From CAMCHP01 sp036835325 (GTDB lineage Bacteria; Bacteroidota; Bacteroidia; Flavobacteriales_D; Sanyastnellaceae): DNA of 64,000 nt. The stretch lies in the NCBI GenBank assembly GCA_036835325.1, contig DAITMF010000008.1:16074-80073 (forward strand). Reading direction: 5' to 3'. Made by a program: the position numbers and the translations under genes. Under the pieces are notes generated by a model. The model saw only the letters and a list, made by a program, of their open reading frames with translations. It was not told the origin of the DNA and searched no databases. Each line of letters begins with the position of its first letter. The first letter of the stretch is position 1. Positions 52,943-61,484 of the stretch are shown here, piece after piece.

Positions 52943-55801
52943 TTATACCGTTGGCTCCATGTAGGATTCAAGCGGCGGACAGGTGCAAATCAGATTGCGG
53001 TCGCCCACAGCATTGTCAACGCGCGATACGCTCACCCAGAACTTCGACTGGCGAACGTAGGGCAATGGAAACGCCGCCTTCTCACGTGAGTAGGGGTGTG
53101 TCCATACCGAGCTGATCAATTCACCTGCGGTGTGTGGAGCCATCTTCAGCACGTTGTCATCAGCATCGGCTTTGCCTTCCTGGATCTCGCTAATCTCTTC
53201 GCGGATGGCCAACATGGCGTCGCAGAAACGGTCCAATTCTTGCAAACTCTCGCTCTCGGTGGGTTCAATCATCAAGGTACCGGCCACAGGGAACGACACC
53301 GTTGGTGCGTGGAAGCCATAGTCCATCAATCGCTTCGCGATGTCAGCCACTTCAATGCCTGCCTTCTTGAAGTCGCGGCAATCGAGAATCATCTCGTGCG
53401 CTACCGTTCCGGTAACACCTTTGTACAACACGCTGTACGCACCTTCAAGGCGGGCACGAATGTAGTTCGCATTCAAAATGGCGTACTCGGTGCTCTTGGT
53501 CAAGCCTTCAGCACCCAACATTTTAATGTAGCCGTACGAAATCAAGAGAATCAACGCACTGCCAAACGGTGCCGATGAAACGGCATCAATCGCCTGCTCT
53601 CCCCCTGTTTTGATGAATGGGTTGCTCGGCAAGAAGGGCGCGAGATGCTTCGCCACGCCGATGGGCCCCATGCCGGGACCACCACCTCCGTGCGGAATGG
53701 CAAAGGTTTTGTGCAGGTTCAGGTGGCAAACGTCAGCCCCGATGTTTCCTGGACTAGTAAGCCCAACCTGCGCATTCATGTTGGCGCCGTCCATGTAAAC
53801 CTGGCCGCCGTGTTGGTGAATGATACCGGTAATCTCGGTGATCGCCTCTTCAAACACACCGTGGGTTGAAGGGTAAGTCACCATCAAAGCGCCCAAGCGG
53901 TCGCTGTATTGCTCGGCTTTCGCGCGAAGGTCGGCCACATCCACGTTGCCTTGATCGTCGCAATTTACCACCACAACTTGCATACCGGACATAACTGCAC
54001 TTGCCGGATTCGTGCCGTGCGCCGAGCTCGGAATGAGGCAAATGTCGCGGTGCGCTTCACCACGCGCTTCGTGGTAAGCACGAATCACCAACAATCCTGC
54101 ATATTCACCCGATGCTCCTGAGTTCGGTTGCAAACTCATAGTGTAGAAACCGGTGCACTCTGAAAGGTCACGGTTAAGCTCTTCGAGGATTTCTTGGTAA
54201 CCTGCAGCTTGCTCAACCGGCACGAAGGGGTGCATCTCGGCAAACGCTGGCCAAGTCAATGGCAAAAGCTCCGATGCCGCGTTCAGCTTCATGGTACATG
54301 AACCGAGCGGAATCATCGCGTGCGTTAACGACAAGTCTTTGTTCTCCAGGCGCTTGAGGTAGCGCATCATTTCGGTCTCCGAATGGTAGGTGTTGAACAC
54401 AGGGTGCGTCAAAAACGCGCTCGTGCGGTCAAGCAGTCCAATCTTGCCTGAAAGTGCTTCAATGTTGGCGTCAACGCGGGCGGCATGAAACACCGCCAAA
54501 AGGGCATCAACGGAGGCATCGGTATCAACTTCACTTAGCGAAATGCCTACACGGCCTTCCTCCTCAAAGTAGCGAAGGTTGATTTCGTGCGCGGTTGCAA
54601 TCGCTTGAACGGCGCCCAAACGGTCACCCACTTCCACCAAAAGGGTATCAAAGTAGTGGGCATTCAGTTGCTTGAAGCCGGCTTTGTTCAATGCGTTGCT
54701 TACGGCAGTTGCTTTTTTATGGATGGATGCACTAATGCTGCGAATGCCGTCTTGACCATGAAAAACCGCATACATCGACGCCATCACGGCCAAAAGGGCC
54801 TGCGCGGTACAAATGTTGCTGGTGGCTTTGTCACGTCGGATGTGTTGCTCGCGGGTTTGCAGCGCCATGCGCAAACCTCGTCCGCCCAAACGGTCTTCCG
54901 ATACGCCAATGATGCGTCCGGGAATTTGGCGCTTGTACGCGTCGGTTGTTGCGAAGAATGCCGCGTGCGGACCACCGTAGCCCATCGGCACACCAAAACG
55001 CTGCGAGTTACCGAACACCACGTCGGCTCCCCACTCCCCCGGAGGGGTCAACAAAGCAAGCGCAGCCAAATCGCTGGCAACACCCACGGCGATGCCGAGC
55101 TCTTTGGCCGAGGCGGTCACCGAACGGTAATCTTCAACCGCACCCACACCGTTGGGGTACTGCAGCATAACGGCGAATACATCGTCGGCCAAATCAAAGC
55201 TACGCCAAGGTTTCACATCGATGTGAATGCCCAAGTGGTAAGCGCGCATTTTGAGCACTGACAAGGTTTGCGGATATACATTCGCATCAACCAACATGCG
55301 GCTCGCACCGGCTTTCACCTTCTCGCGCGAACGGTTGTGGAAGAACATCAGCATGGCTTCAGCTCCTGCGGTGCCTTCATCGAGCAGCGAAGCATTGGCA
55401 ATGGGCAACCCGGTCAGGTCGCTCACCATGGTTTGGTAGTTCAAAAGGGCTTCCAAACGGCCTTGTGCAATCTCGGCTTGGTAAGGCGTGTAGGCCGTGT
55501 ACCAACCCGGGTTCTCCAACACATTGCGCTGAATCACCGAAGGCACAACGGTGGGGTAGTAGCCCAAACCAATGTAGTTCTTGAACACCTTGTTCTTCGC
55601 CGCAACACCGCGGAGGTGGGTGAGGTAAGCCCGCTCGGTCATCGGCGGGGCGAGCTTCAAAGGTGCTTTCAGCCGTATGTTGGCCGGCACGGTTTTGGCT
55701 ATAAGCTCTTCGAGTGAAGAAACACCGACGGTGGCGAGCATCGCGGCTTCTTCTGATTTGCGCGGACCAATGTGGCGCGCTGCGAACGTTCCTGTTTCCA
55801 T
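52943..55801 (-). CDS. gcvP: Glycine dehydrogenase (glycine cleavage P-protein)
   Basis: 952 residues, the full-length single-chain P-protein that decarboxylates glycine with pyridoxal phosphate and passes the aminomethyl group to lipoyl H-protein. Hallmarks: FAARHIGP at the N-terminus, ENPGWYTAYTPYQAEIAQGRLEAL, and the PLP lysine (about K698) in HLNLHKTFAIPHGGGGPGMG. Longer in-frame starts lie in the intergenic region, and the METGTFAARHIGP start is the standard one. gcvT and gcvH are not next to it. Confidence 0.96.
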   Translation of the reverse strand: METGTFAARHIGPRKSEEAAMLATVGVSSLEELIAKTVPANIRLKAPLKLAPPMTERAYLTHLRGVAAKNKVFKNYIGLGYYPTVVPSVIQRNVLENPGWYTAYTPYQAEIAQGRLEALLNYQTMVSDLTGLPIANASLLDEGTAGAEAMLMFFHNRSREKVKAGASRMLVDANVYPQTLSVLKMRAYHLGIHIDVKPWRSFDLADDVFAVMLQYPNGVGAVEDYRSVTASAKELGIAVGVASDLAALALLTPPGEWGADVVFGNSQRFGVPMGYGGPHAAFFATTDAYKRQIPGRIIGVSEDRLGGRGLRMALQTREQHIRRDKATSNICTAQALLAVMASMYAVFHGQDGIRSISASIHKKATAVSNALNKAGFKQLNAHYFDTLLVEVGDRLGAVQAIATAHEINLRYFEEEGRVGISLSEVDTDASVDALLAVFHAARVDANIEALSGKIGLLDRTSAFLTHPVFNTYHSETEMMRYLKRLENKDLSLTHAMIPLGSCTMKLNAASELLPLTWPAFAEMHPFVPVEQAAGYQEILEELNRDLSECTGFYTMSLQPNSGASGEYAGLLVIRAYHEARGEAHRDICLIPSSAHGTNPASAVMSGMQVVVVNCDDQGNVDVADLRAKAEQYSDRLGALMVTYPSTHGVFEEAITEITGIIHQHGGQVYMDGANMNAQVGLTSPGNIGADVCHLNLHKTFAIPHGGGGPGMGPIGVAKHLAPFLPSNPFIKTGGEQAIDAVSSAPFGSALILLISYGYIKMLGAEGLTKSTEYAILNANYIRARLEGAYSVLYKGVTGTVAHEMILDCRDFKKAGIEVADIAKRLMDYGFHAPTVSFPVAGTLMIEPTESESLQELDRFCDAMLAIREEISEIQEGKADADDNVLKMAPHTAGELISSVWTHPYSREKAAFPLPYVRQSKFWVSVSRVDNAVGDRNLICTCPPLESYMEPTV

Positions 55802-55824
55802 TGACAAGGTTGTTTCTAAGGCGA

Positions 55825-55832
55825 CAAATATA
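55825..55832 (-). promoter_or_regulatory. -7 element of gcvP
   Basis: On the minus strand TATATTTG matches TAnnTTTG, 23 bases before the gcvP ATG. I see no well-spaced -33 TTG. Confidence 0.5.
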
Positions 55833-55956
55833 CGGCGGTGCCAACGATTGACCATAGGGTTGTGCATGATAAGCATCAACCGTTTGCCCGTAGGTTTTCA
55901 ACCGTCGCCGTTTGCGTAAAACACGCTTGCCCCAACGGTGTTTTCATCGGCCTCAC

Positions 55957-55964
55957 TACCTTTG
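55957..55964 (+). promoter_or_regulatory. -7 element of the secreted hypothetical gene
   Basis: TACCTTTG is a full TAnnTTTG match with 16 bases before the ATG at 55981, supporting that start. A TTG (55927-55929) lies 27 bases upstream. Confidence 0.5.
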
Positions 55965-55980
55965 GCTCAAACCCAAATCA

Positions 55981-57015
55981 ATGCAGCTTAAGCTCACCGT
56001 TGTTCTTCTCGTACTGAGCACCCTTACTTCGTTCGCACAACACCCGTGGGAAAGTCCGCTGCGCAGCACCGCATCCGATGCAGCGGCAGAGCTGCGGCTC
56101 ACACGCAGTGACAGCGTGTGCGTAAATTTGGCCCGCGAACCATTTACCGACCAAGCACCCGACAGTATTTCACAAGCCGTGTTAGATCTCTTCGCACGAC
56201 TACTGACCGACAAAGCCCAAGGTGCAGCGGTCAGCACAGGCTGCACAAACGGATCGGCAGCCATCGAACTGAGAATTGCACAGCCCGAAGGCATGCGCTA
56301 CAGGTTTGCAAGCTCCGGTCAGCACCTCGCAAATGAACGCTCATGGGCAGCGGTATTTTTTCTTCCCGAAGTTGGTGAATTGCCCGAAGAAAGCCGCCTC
56401 AGCAATGATTTCAACCTTGACGGTTTCTCCTTGCCGGCGCTGCCCGCCGCAGTGACCGTCACGCGGATGTCGGGCGCACAGATCACCGGCACCCTGGTCA
56501 GTGCCGAGGGCATCGACTTGGTCATCGACATCCCCAGAGGGAAAACTGAAAAAAACAAGAAACCCAAACGCTTGAATCTCCACAAATCAGAGGTGTTCAG
56601 TGTGCAGTTTCCCGAGGGCGAATGGGTGCTCTACGCGCCTGACCGCTTGCTCGGCGACGACATTACCGCCGACGAGATGCGCATCTTCATTGCCGCGCAG
56701 CGCGACGCCCGCGAAAACTTCAAGGTGTGGCCAACAGTGGTCACCGGCGTGGTGGTGTGCGGCGCCGTTGCTGTGCTGGCATCCGGAGGTCTGTTCTTAA
56801 CGATCTTGCCGCCTCTGGCCTACGCGGGCGTGCAGTTCATCCCGGTCATCCGCATCCGTGAAAACACCATCAGCAATCCCAGTTACCGCTACAATGAAGT
56901 GTACGCGGAAGGGTACGGCCGCGTAGCCCGCTCGCGCAAGGTGTTGGGCGGACTAAAAGGCGGGGCCATCGGCATGGTGCTCGGCACCGCTGCTTACTTC
57001 ATCTTTTTGCAGTGA
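55981..57015 (+). CDS. Secreted or envelope hypothetical protein
   Basis: 344 residues; signal peptide ends SFAQ (about 20). A middle segment (about 155-215; GAQITGTLVSAEGIDLVID, then HKSEVFSVQF and EWVLYAPD) follows a short beta pattern seen in several Bacteroidota envelope proteins of unknown role. The C-terminus carries two or three hydrophobic helices (about 250-275 and 318-344), so it is probably membrane-attached. I assign no function. Its stop overlaps the GTG of the next gene, so the two are probably coupled. Confidence 0.7.
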   Translation: MQLKLTVVLLVLSTLTSFAQHPWESPLRSTASDAAAELRLTRSDSVCVNLAREPFTDQAPDSISQAVLDLFARLLTDKAQGAAVSTGCTNGSAAIELRIAQPEGMRYRFASSGQHLANERSWAAVFFLPEVGELPEESRLSNDFNLDGFSLPALPAAVTVTRMSGAQITGTLVSAEGIDLVIDIPRGKTEKNKKPKRLNLHKSEVFSVQFPEGEWVLYAPDRLLGDDITADEMRIFIAAQRDARENFKVWPTVVTGVVVCGAVAVLASGGLFLTILPPLAYAGVQFIPVIRIRENTISNPSYRYNEVYAEGYGRVARSRKVLGGLKGGAIGMVLGTAAYFIFLQ

Positions 57016-57911
57016 AGTGGTGCATCCGACTGAAAAACTTCATCCTCTACGGCAACGTCTGGATCGCCCTTGGCGCAGGCGCCACTACAGCCCAAACCCT
57101 TCACATCCTTGGCATCCGGCGGCTTGAAATCGCTTGGTTCGCTGCACTCGCCACCTTTTTCACGTACAACTTCCAGCGCTTGGTCAAACTCGACCGGCTC
57201 GATGGCTACGCCGACCACAACCGCAATGCATGGTCAGTGCGCAACCGTCGCTTGATGACCCTGCTCACAGGCGTGGCCTTCATCCTACTTTTGGGCTTCA
57301 TTCCGCAGCTTCCACCATCGGTGTGGGCACTGCTTGCGGTGGCATTTGTGGTATCGGTGGGGTATGTGGTGCGCTTCATCCCGGCCGCTCATCCATCCCC
57401 AAAAAACAAAAAAACAACGCCAAAACGCGCCCTGCGTGAATTGCCGCATGCCAAACTCCTGCTCGTTGCCGCCGTTTGGAGCATCGCCACCGTGCTGCTG
57501 CCTGTTTTGTGGACGGATGCGCAGGTACAGGCTTCAACACTCGCGGCACTGGTGCTCGAACGCTTCTTTTTCATCGCGGCGCTATCTGTCCCGTTCGACA
57601 TCCGTGACGCTGAACTCGATCAGCGCAGCCAGCAAACCCTTCCGCAGGTTTTCGGCCTCGCCGGAGCCCGCAACGCAGCCCTTCTTTTTATCGCCGTCTC
57701 GGGCGTTTTCACTCTTTTTCTTTGGATGGATGGCAGCTACAGCACGCCCATCGCACGGGCCATCGCCCTAAGTCAATTGCTCGCCTTAACCGCCGTGCAT
57801 TTCTCGATCACGAAGGATGCAAACGGTTACCGTGCCCGACCGGAGCCGTATTATTCAGGGGTAATTGATGCGCTGATACTTCTACAGGCCCTGCTTGTGC
57901 TCGGTGTTTAA
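57012..57911 (+). CDS. UbiA-superfamily-like membrane protein
   Basis: 299 residues, GTG start overlapping the previous stop (GTGA). About eight membrane helices. The second aspartate-rich site of UbiA prenyltransferases is recognisable in PFDIRDAELD, and FTYNFQRLVKLDR sits where the first NDxxD motif should be but lacks the canonical aspartates. It may therefore be a divergent or inactive member. A basic cytosolic loop PSPKNKKTTPKRALREL follows helix 4. The substrate is unknown. Co-transcribed with the secreted hypothetical. Confidence 0.65.
   Translation: MKWCIRLKNFILYGNVWIALGAGATTAQTLHILGIRRLEIAWFAALATFFTYNFQRLVKLDRLDGYADHNRNAWSVRNRRLMTLLTGVAFILLLGFIPQLPPSVWALLAVAFVVSVGYVVRFIPAAHPSPKNKKTTPKRALRELPHAKLLLVAAVWSIATVLLPVLWTDAQVQASTLAALVLERFFFIAALSVPFDIRDAELDQRSQQTLPQVFGLAGARNAALLFIAVSGVFTLFLWMDGSYSTPIARAIALSQLLALTAVHFSITKDANGYRARPEPYYSGVIDALILLQALLVLGV
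57390..57732. repeat. Three copies of the GGAYGGATG motif
   Basis: CATCCATCC at 57390-57398 (followed by C and A-rich sequence), GGACGGATG at 57511-57519 and GGATGGATG at 57724-57732 (after a T-rich tract), all inside the UbiA-like gene in different frames and codon contexts. See the findings for the whole family. Confidence 0.6.
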
Positions 57912-57956
57912 TGCAAAGGCAACATTCTGTGGATCAAGGGCGTCGTAAGGATACCC

Positions 57957-57964
57957 TACCTTTG
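57957..57964 (+). promoter_or_regulatory. -7 element of the type B cargo gene
   Basis: TACCTTTG is a full TAnnTTTG match with 20 bases to the ATG at 57985. It separates the large cargo gene from the preceding UbiA-like gene. Confidence 0.55.
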
Positions 57965-57984
57965 CTTATTCGTTACTTCGTGCC

Positions 57985-60900
57985 ATGACCCTCTCTCTAA
58001 AAAACATTGTTTCGCTCATCACCTTCGCTGCATGTCTCATGTTGGGTACCCGGCTCAACGCTCAATTTGTGGTGAACGCTGCCAACGATGCCGTTGACCT
58101 CATCCCAGGAGATGGCATCTGCGCCGACGCAGCCGGCAATTGCACACTGCGTGCCGCCGTGATGGAAGCCAACGCAACACCGGGCCCCAACACGGTATTT
58201 GTCCCAATTGGTGAATACACCTTTACCCTTCCCGCCAACACCAGCATTATCGCTGACGGCGGCGACCTCGACATTACCTCTGACCTTACCATCACCGGAG
58301 AAGATGCCCGCTTGACCATTGTCAATGCGGGCCTCCTCGATCGCGTGTTTGATATCCATTCGGGCGCGGCGGCCACCCTTGAATTTTTGACCCTCACAGA
58401 CGGTTCAGTAACGGCAACCGCGGGCGGCGCCATCCGCAACAGCGGCACACTGACCCTCTCTGAACTTACCATTCGCTCATCAACCACAGGCGATGCGCTT
58501 GGCCAAAACGGCAGCGGCGGCATGGGCGGCGGCATCTACAACAGTGGCACCCTAACCATTGACCGCATCACGGTACACGATTGCTTCGCACGCGGCTCGC
58601 GCGGAGCCAACGGTGTAGCACCCGGCGGTGGCAGCGGCGGTGGCGGCGCACCCGGCATGGGCGGCGCCCTCTACAACGACATTGACGCCGTGTGCACCAT
58701 CACCAACTCAACCTTTAGCGGCAACACCGCTGAGGGCGGACGAGGTGGCAACGGCACCTTCCACCAGGGCAGCGGAACCAACTCCAGCGCTGGTGGCAGC
58801 GGCGGAGGCCTCAATGGCGGCAATGCCGGAAATCCGAACGGTGCCGGTGGCGCAGGAGGTTGGGGCAGTGGTGGAGGTGGCGGCGGATCAATCGGCGGGG
58901 CAGGCGGGGCAGGCGGATTCGGCGGCGGTGGCGGCGGCGGTGGCGCCAGCTCGTTCGGCGGCAACTCAGGACCACCCGGGGCAGCCGGACAGTACGGCGG
59001 TGCTGGCGGACAAGGCTGCTGCAGCGCGGGTTCTGGTGGCGGCGGTGGCGCAGGTCTCGGCGGAGCCATCTTCAACCGCTCGGCCACACTCGACATCACC
59101 AACTGCACCTTCGCCTTCAACGAAGCCATCGGAGGAAACGGTGGCAACGGCTGGTTCTCTGGCCCGGGTGCTGCCGGAAACGGCAAAGCGGGTGCCGTGT
59201 TCAACCTCGGCGGGACGGTGAACCTCAACAACGCACTACTCGCTTCAAACTCGGCCACAACCGATGCTCCTTCGCTCTTTGGCAGCTTCGGTTCGGCCGG
59301 AGGCCACAACCTTGTCAATGCCACCGACGGCGGCGTGACCTTTACCGGCACCACAACCAACAACCAACTCAACGTTGACCCGCTCATTTTGCCTCTGGCC
59401 AACAACGGCGGCAACACCGACACCCATTTGCTGCAAAACTGCAATCCGGTGAGTCCGGCCATTGACGCGGGCAACGACGCCTTTGCCGATGCGACCGACC
59501 AGATTGGCCAAACGCGAAGCAATGCATCCGACATCGGTGCAGTTGAAGTGCTCGGCGAAGCAGTTGTCCTCTTACCCGACGACACCACGCTGTGTGCGGG
59601 CGAATCGCTGGTGCTCGACGCCACAACGCCTGATGCCACCTACCTGTGGAACACCGGCTCAACCGATGCCACACTCGAAGTCACCCAGGCCGGCACCTAC
59701 AGCGTCACCATTTCACTCAACGGATGCGACAGCTTCGATGAGATTGTAGTTGCCGTGAATCCGCTTGAAAGCATTGACCTCGGCGGCGACCAAGTGATTT
59801 GTCCGGGTGAAAGCGCTCTGCTCGATGCCACCTTCCCCGGTGCCACCTACCTCTGGCAAGACGGCAGTACCCAGCCCACCTTCAACGCGGTTGATGACGG
59901 CACCTACAGCGTGACCGTTAGCTTCGAAGGCTGTTCGGCCAGCGACAGCGCTACCTTGAGCTTTGTACCAAATCCCGGACTTGACCTAGGCGCCGATCAA
60001 GCGCTCTGCGAAAACGAAACCGTTGAGCTCGAAACCGGTATCACAGCCGACGGCTATGCCTGGAGCACCGGCGAAACCACAGAAAGCATTACCGTTGACG
60101 CGTCAGGCACCTACACGCTTGAGGTCGAAGTGAACGGCTGCACCTTCAGCGATGACGTCGCGGTTGACATCTTGCCCCTCCCGGTGGTGAACCTCGGCGC
60201 CGATCAAGCGCTCTGCGAAGGCGAGTCAACCGTGCTCGACGTCTCGTCGCAGCCGGGCACGTATTTTTGGACGGATGGCAGCACTTCAGCCACGCTTACT
60301 GTTTCTGAGGCAGGCAGCTACGGTGTCACAGTTGATTTGGATGGATGTGTGGCCTCTGACGAAATCACCATTTCGGTGAACCCCGTACCTATGTTTGAGC
60401 TGGGCGATGACGCAACGGTGTGTTACAACGCCGGCTTTGAGCTTACCGTTGAAACCGGACTGGACAACGTTTCAGTGAGTTGGAGCACCGGACAAAGCGG
60501 CGCCAGCATTGCGCCAAGCGAAACGGCCGAAATTACCGCCACTGCCGAACGCGAGAACTGCATTTTCTCTGATGCGATTTTCGTTACCGTCATTGAGCCC
60601 ATCGAAATCGACCTGGGTCCTGACCGCCTCGTGTGCCAAGGCAGCACCGTGCTGTTGGAGAGCTTCCTCGACGCTTTTCCACACCCGATTGACTTCAGCT
60701 GGTCAAGCGGTGACAGCGATGCAAGCTTGGAAGTTACCCGCACCGGCGACTACGTGCTCACCGCAACCACCGAATGTGAAACCGTGACCGACGGCGTTGA
60801 AGTCAACTTCGAACCCTGCGAGTGCAGCGTGTATGTGCCCACTGCTTTCACACCCGACGGTGACGGCCTCAACGAATTCTTTGCCGTAGTGGCCGATTGC

Positions 60901-61113
60901 AGCTTCGAGCGCTACCTCTTCCAAGTGTTTAACCGCCAGGGCGAAGTGCTTTTCCGCACCGATGACCCCACCGCCATTTGGGACGGTTCAGTGAACGGCG
61001 GCGACTACTTCGTGATGGATGGCGCCTACGTTTGGCGCCTCGAGTACACCGCCAACACCCTTGAGAGCGTGATTTCCGAAACCCTCAGTGGACATGTCGT
61101 GGTGGTGAGGTAG
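57985..61113 (+). CDS. T9SS type B cargo protein with CSLREA and Ig-like repeats
   Basis: 1042 residues; signal peptide ends LNAQ. Order: CSLREA-type domain (about 30-60, CTLRAAVMEANA), a parallel-beta-helix-like region with NSGTLTLSEL / NSGTLTIDRI / NNDIDAV-like turns, a glycine-rich block (about 205-365), a second beta-helix part to about 530, then five or six tandem modules of about 70 residues (CAGESLVLDATTPDATYLW, CPGESALLDATFPGATYLW, CEGESTVLDVSSQPGTYFW) and a C-terminal type B (CHU_C, gliding-type) sorting domain (VPTAFTPDGDGLNEFF, FNRQGEVLF, GAYVWRLEY). A large surface protein, perhaps an adhesin. Abuts the convergent HIT gene with no gap. Confidence 0.9.
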   Translation: MTLSLKNIVSLITFAACLMLGTRLNAQFVVNAANDAVDLIPGDGICADAAGNCTLRAAVMEANATPGPNTVFVPIGEYTFTLPANTSIIADGGDLDITSDLTITGEDARLTIVNAGLLDRVFDIHSGAAATLEFLTLTDGSVTATAGGAIRNSGTLTLSELTIRSSTTGDALGQNGSGGMGGGIYNSGTLTIDRITVHDCFARGSRGANGVAPGGGSGGGGAPGMGGALYNDIDAVCTITNSTFSGNTAEGGRGGNGTFHQGSGTNSSAGGSGGGLNGGNAGNPNGAGGAGGWGSGGGGGGSIGGAGGAGGFGGGGGGGGASSFGGNSGPPGAAGQYGGAGGQGCCSAGSGGGGGAGLGGAIFNRSATLDITNCTFAFNEAIGGNGGNGWFSGPGAAGNGKAGAVFNLGGTVNLNNALLASNSATTDAPSLFGSFGSAGGHNLVNATDGGVTFTGTTTNNQLNVDPLILPLANNGGNTDTHLLQNCNPVSPAIDAGNDAFADATDQIGQTRSNASDIGAVEVLGEAVVLLPDDTTLCAGESLVLDATTPDATYLWNTGSTDATLEVTQAGTYSVTISLNGCDSFDEIVVAVNPLESIDLGGDQVICPGESALLDATFPGATYLWQDGSTQPTFNAVDDGTYSVTVSFEGCSASDSATLSFVPNPGLDLGADQALCENETVELETGITADGYAWSTGETTESITVDASGTYTLEVEVNGCTFSDDVAVDILPLPVVNLGADQALCEGESTVLDVSSQPGTYFWTDGSTSATLTVSEAGSYGVTVDLDGCVASDEITISVNPVPMFELGDDATVCYNAGFELTVETGLDNVSVSWSTGQSGASIAPSETAEITATAERENCIFSDAIFVTVIEPIEIDLGPDRLVCQGSTVLLESFLDAFPHPIDFSWSSGDSDASLEVTRTGDYVLTATTECETVTDGVEVNFEPCECSVYVPTAFTPDGDGLNEFFAVVADCSFERYLFQVFNRQGEVLFRTDDPTAIWDGSVNGGDYFVMDGAYVWRLEYTANTLESVISETLSGHVVVVR
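59989..60219 (+). repeat. Near-identical duplicated Ig-like repeat segment
   Basis: The same 24-base stretch, beginning GGCGCCGATCAAGCG, occurs at 59989-60012 and 60196-60219, exactly 207 bases (69 codons) apart, in frame with two adjacent modules of the type B cargo protein. Such nucleotide identity points to recent duplication or gene conversion of a module. Confidence 0.75.
60269..60347 (+). repeat. Two copies of the GGAYGGATG motif
   Basis: GGACGGATG at 60269-60277 (after a short T-run) and GGATGGATG at 60339-60347 lie 70 bases apart within the type B cargo gene, encoding WTDGS and LDGCV. Confidence 0.55.
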
Positions 61114-61482
61114 TTAATACGACTGCTTTGAAGGTATAACACCTCGTACACCACCCCTTGGTGAGGCTACATCGCCCGTGTAACGCGGTATTACGTGAAT
61201 GTGCACGTGAAAAATCGTTTGTCCGGCAGCTGCGCCGACATTGATTCCTACGTTATAACCATCAGGCAAGAAGCGCGTTTCAAGCTTCGCTTTGACTTCT
61301 GCGACGAGCTCAAAACACGCATTTCGTTCAGATGATGTGAGCTCGAAAAAGTCAGCCACATGGCGCTTGGGTATCACCAGCGCATGACCGTTATTCACGG
61401 GAAATGCGTCGAAGATTGCAAAGGCAAATTCGTTTTGAGCAATGGGCTCACGTTCGAGACTGCAAAAGACACAGTTTGTCAT
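61114..61482 (-). CDS. HIT-family nucleotide-binding hydrolase
   Basis: 122 residues from ATG two bases after the HNH gene stop. The histidine triad HVHIHVIPR is present, with NGHALVIPKRHVADFFEL upstream. HIT proteins hydrolyse AMP-amidates, ADP-sugars or dinucleoside polyphosphates; this copy matches the Hint/HinT-like group. N-terminal CVFC looks like the zinc-binding pair of many HIT proteins. The immediate overlap-free junction with the HNH gene suggests co-transcription. Confidence 0.93.
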   Translation of the reverse strand: MTNCVFCSLEREPIAQNEFAFAIFDAFPVNNGHALVIPKRHVADFFELTSSERNACFELVAEVKAKLETRFLPDGYNVGINVGAAAGQTIFHVHIHVIPRYTGDVASPRGGVRGVIPSKQSY

Positions 61483-61484
61483 GT

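Noticed and set aside
58671..59639. A 322-residue proline-rich ORF on the minus strand within the type B cargo gene
   Set aside because: It is the complement of the glycine-rich GGC/GGT repeat region; the proline/alanine-rich composition and position opposite a well-supported gene mark it as a shadow.
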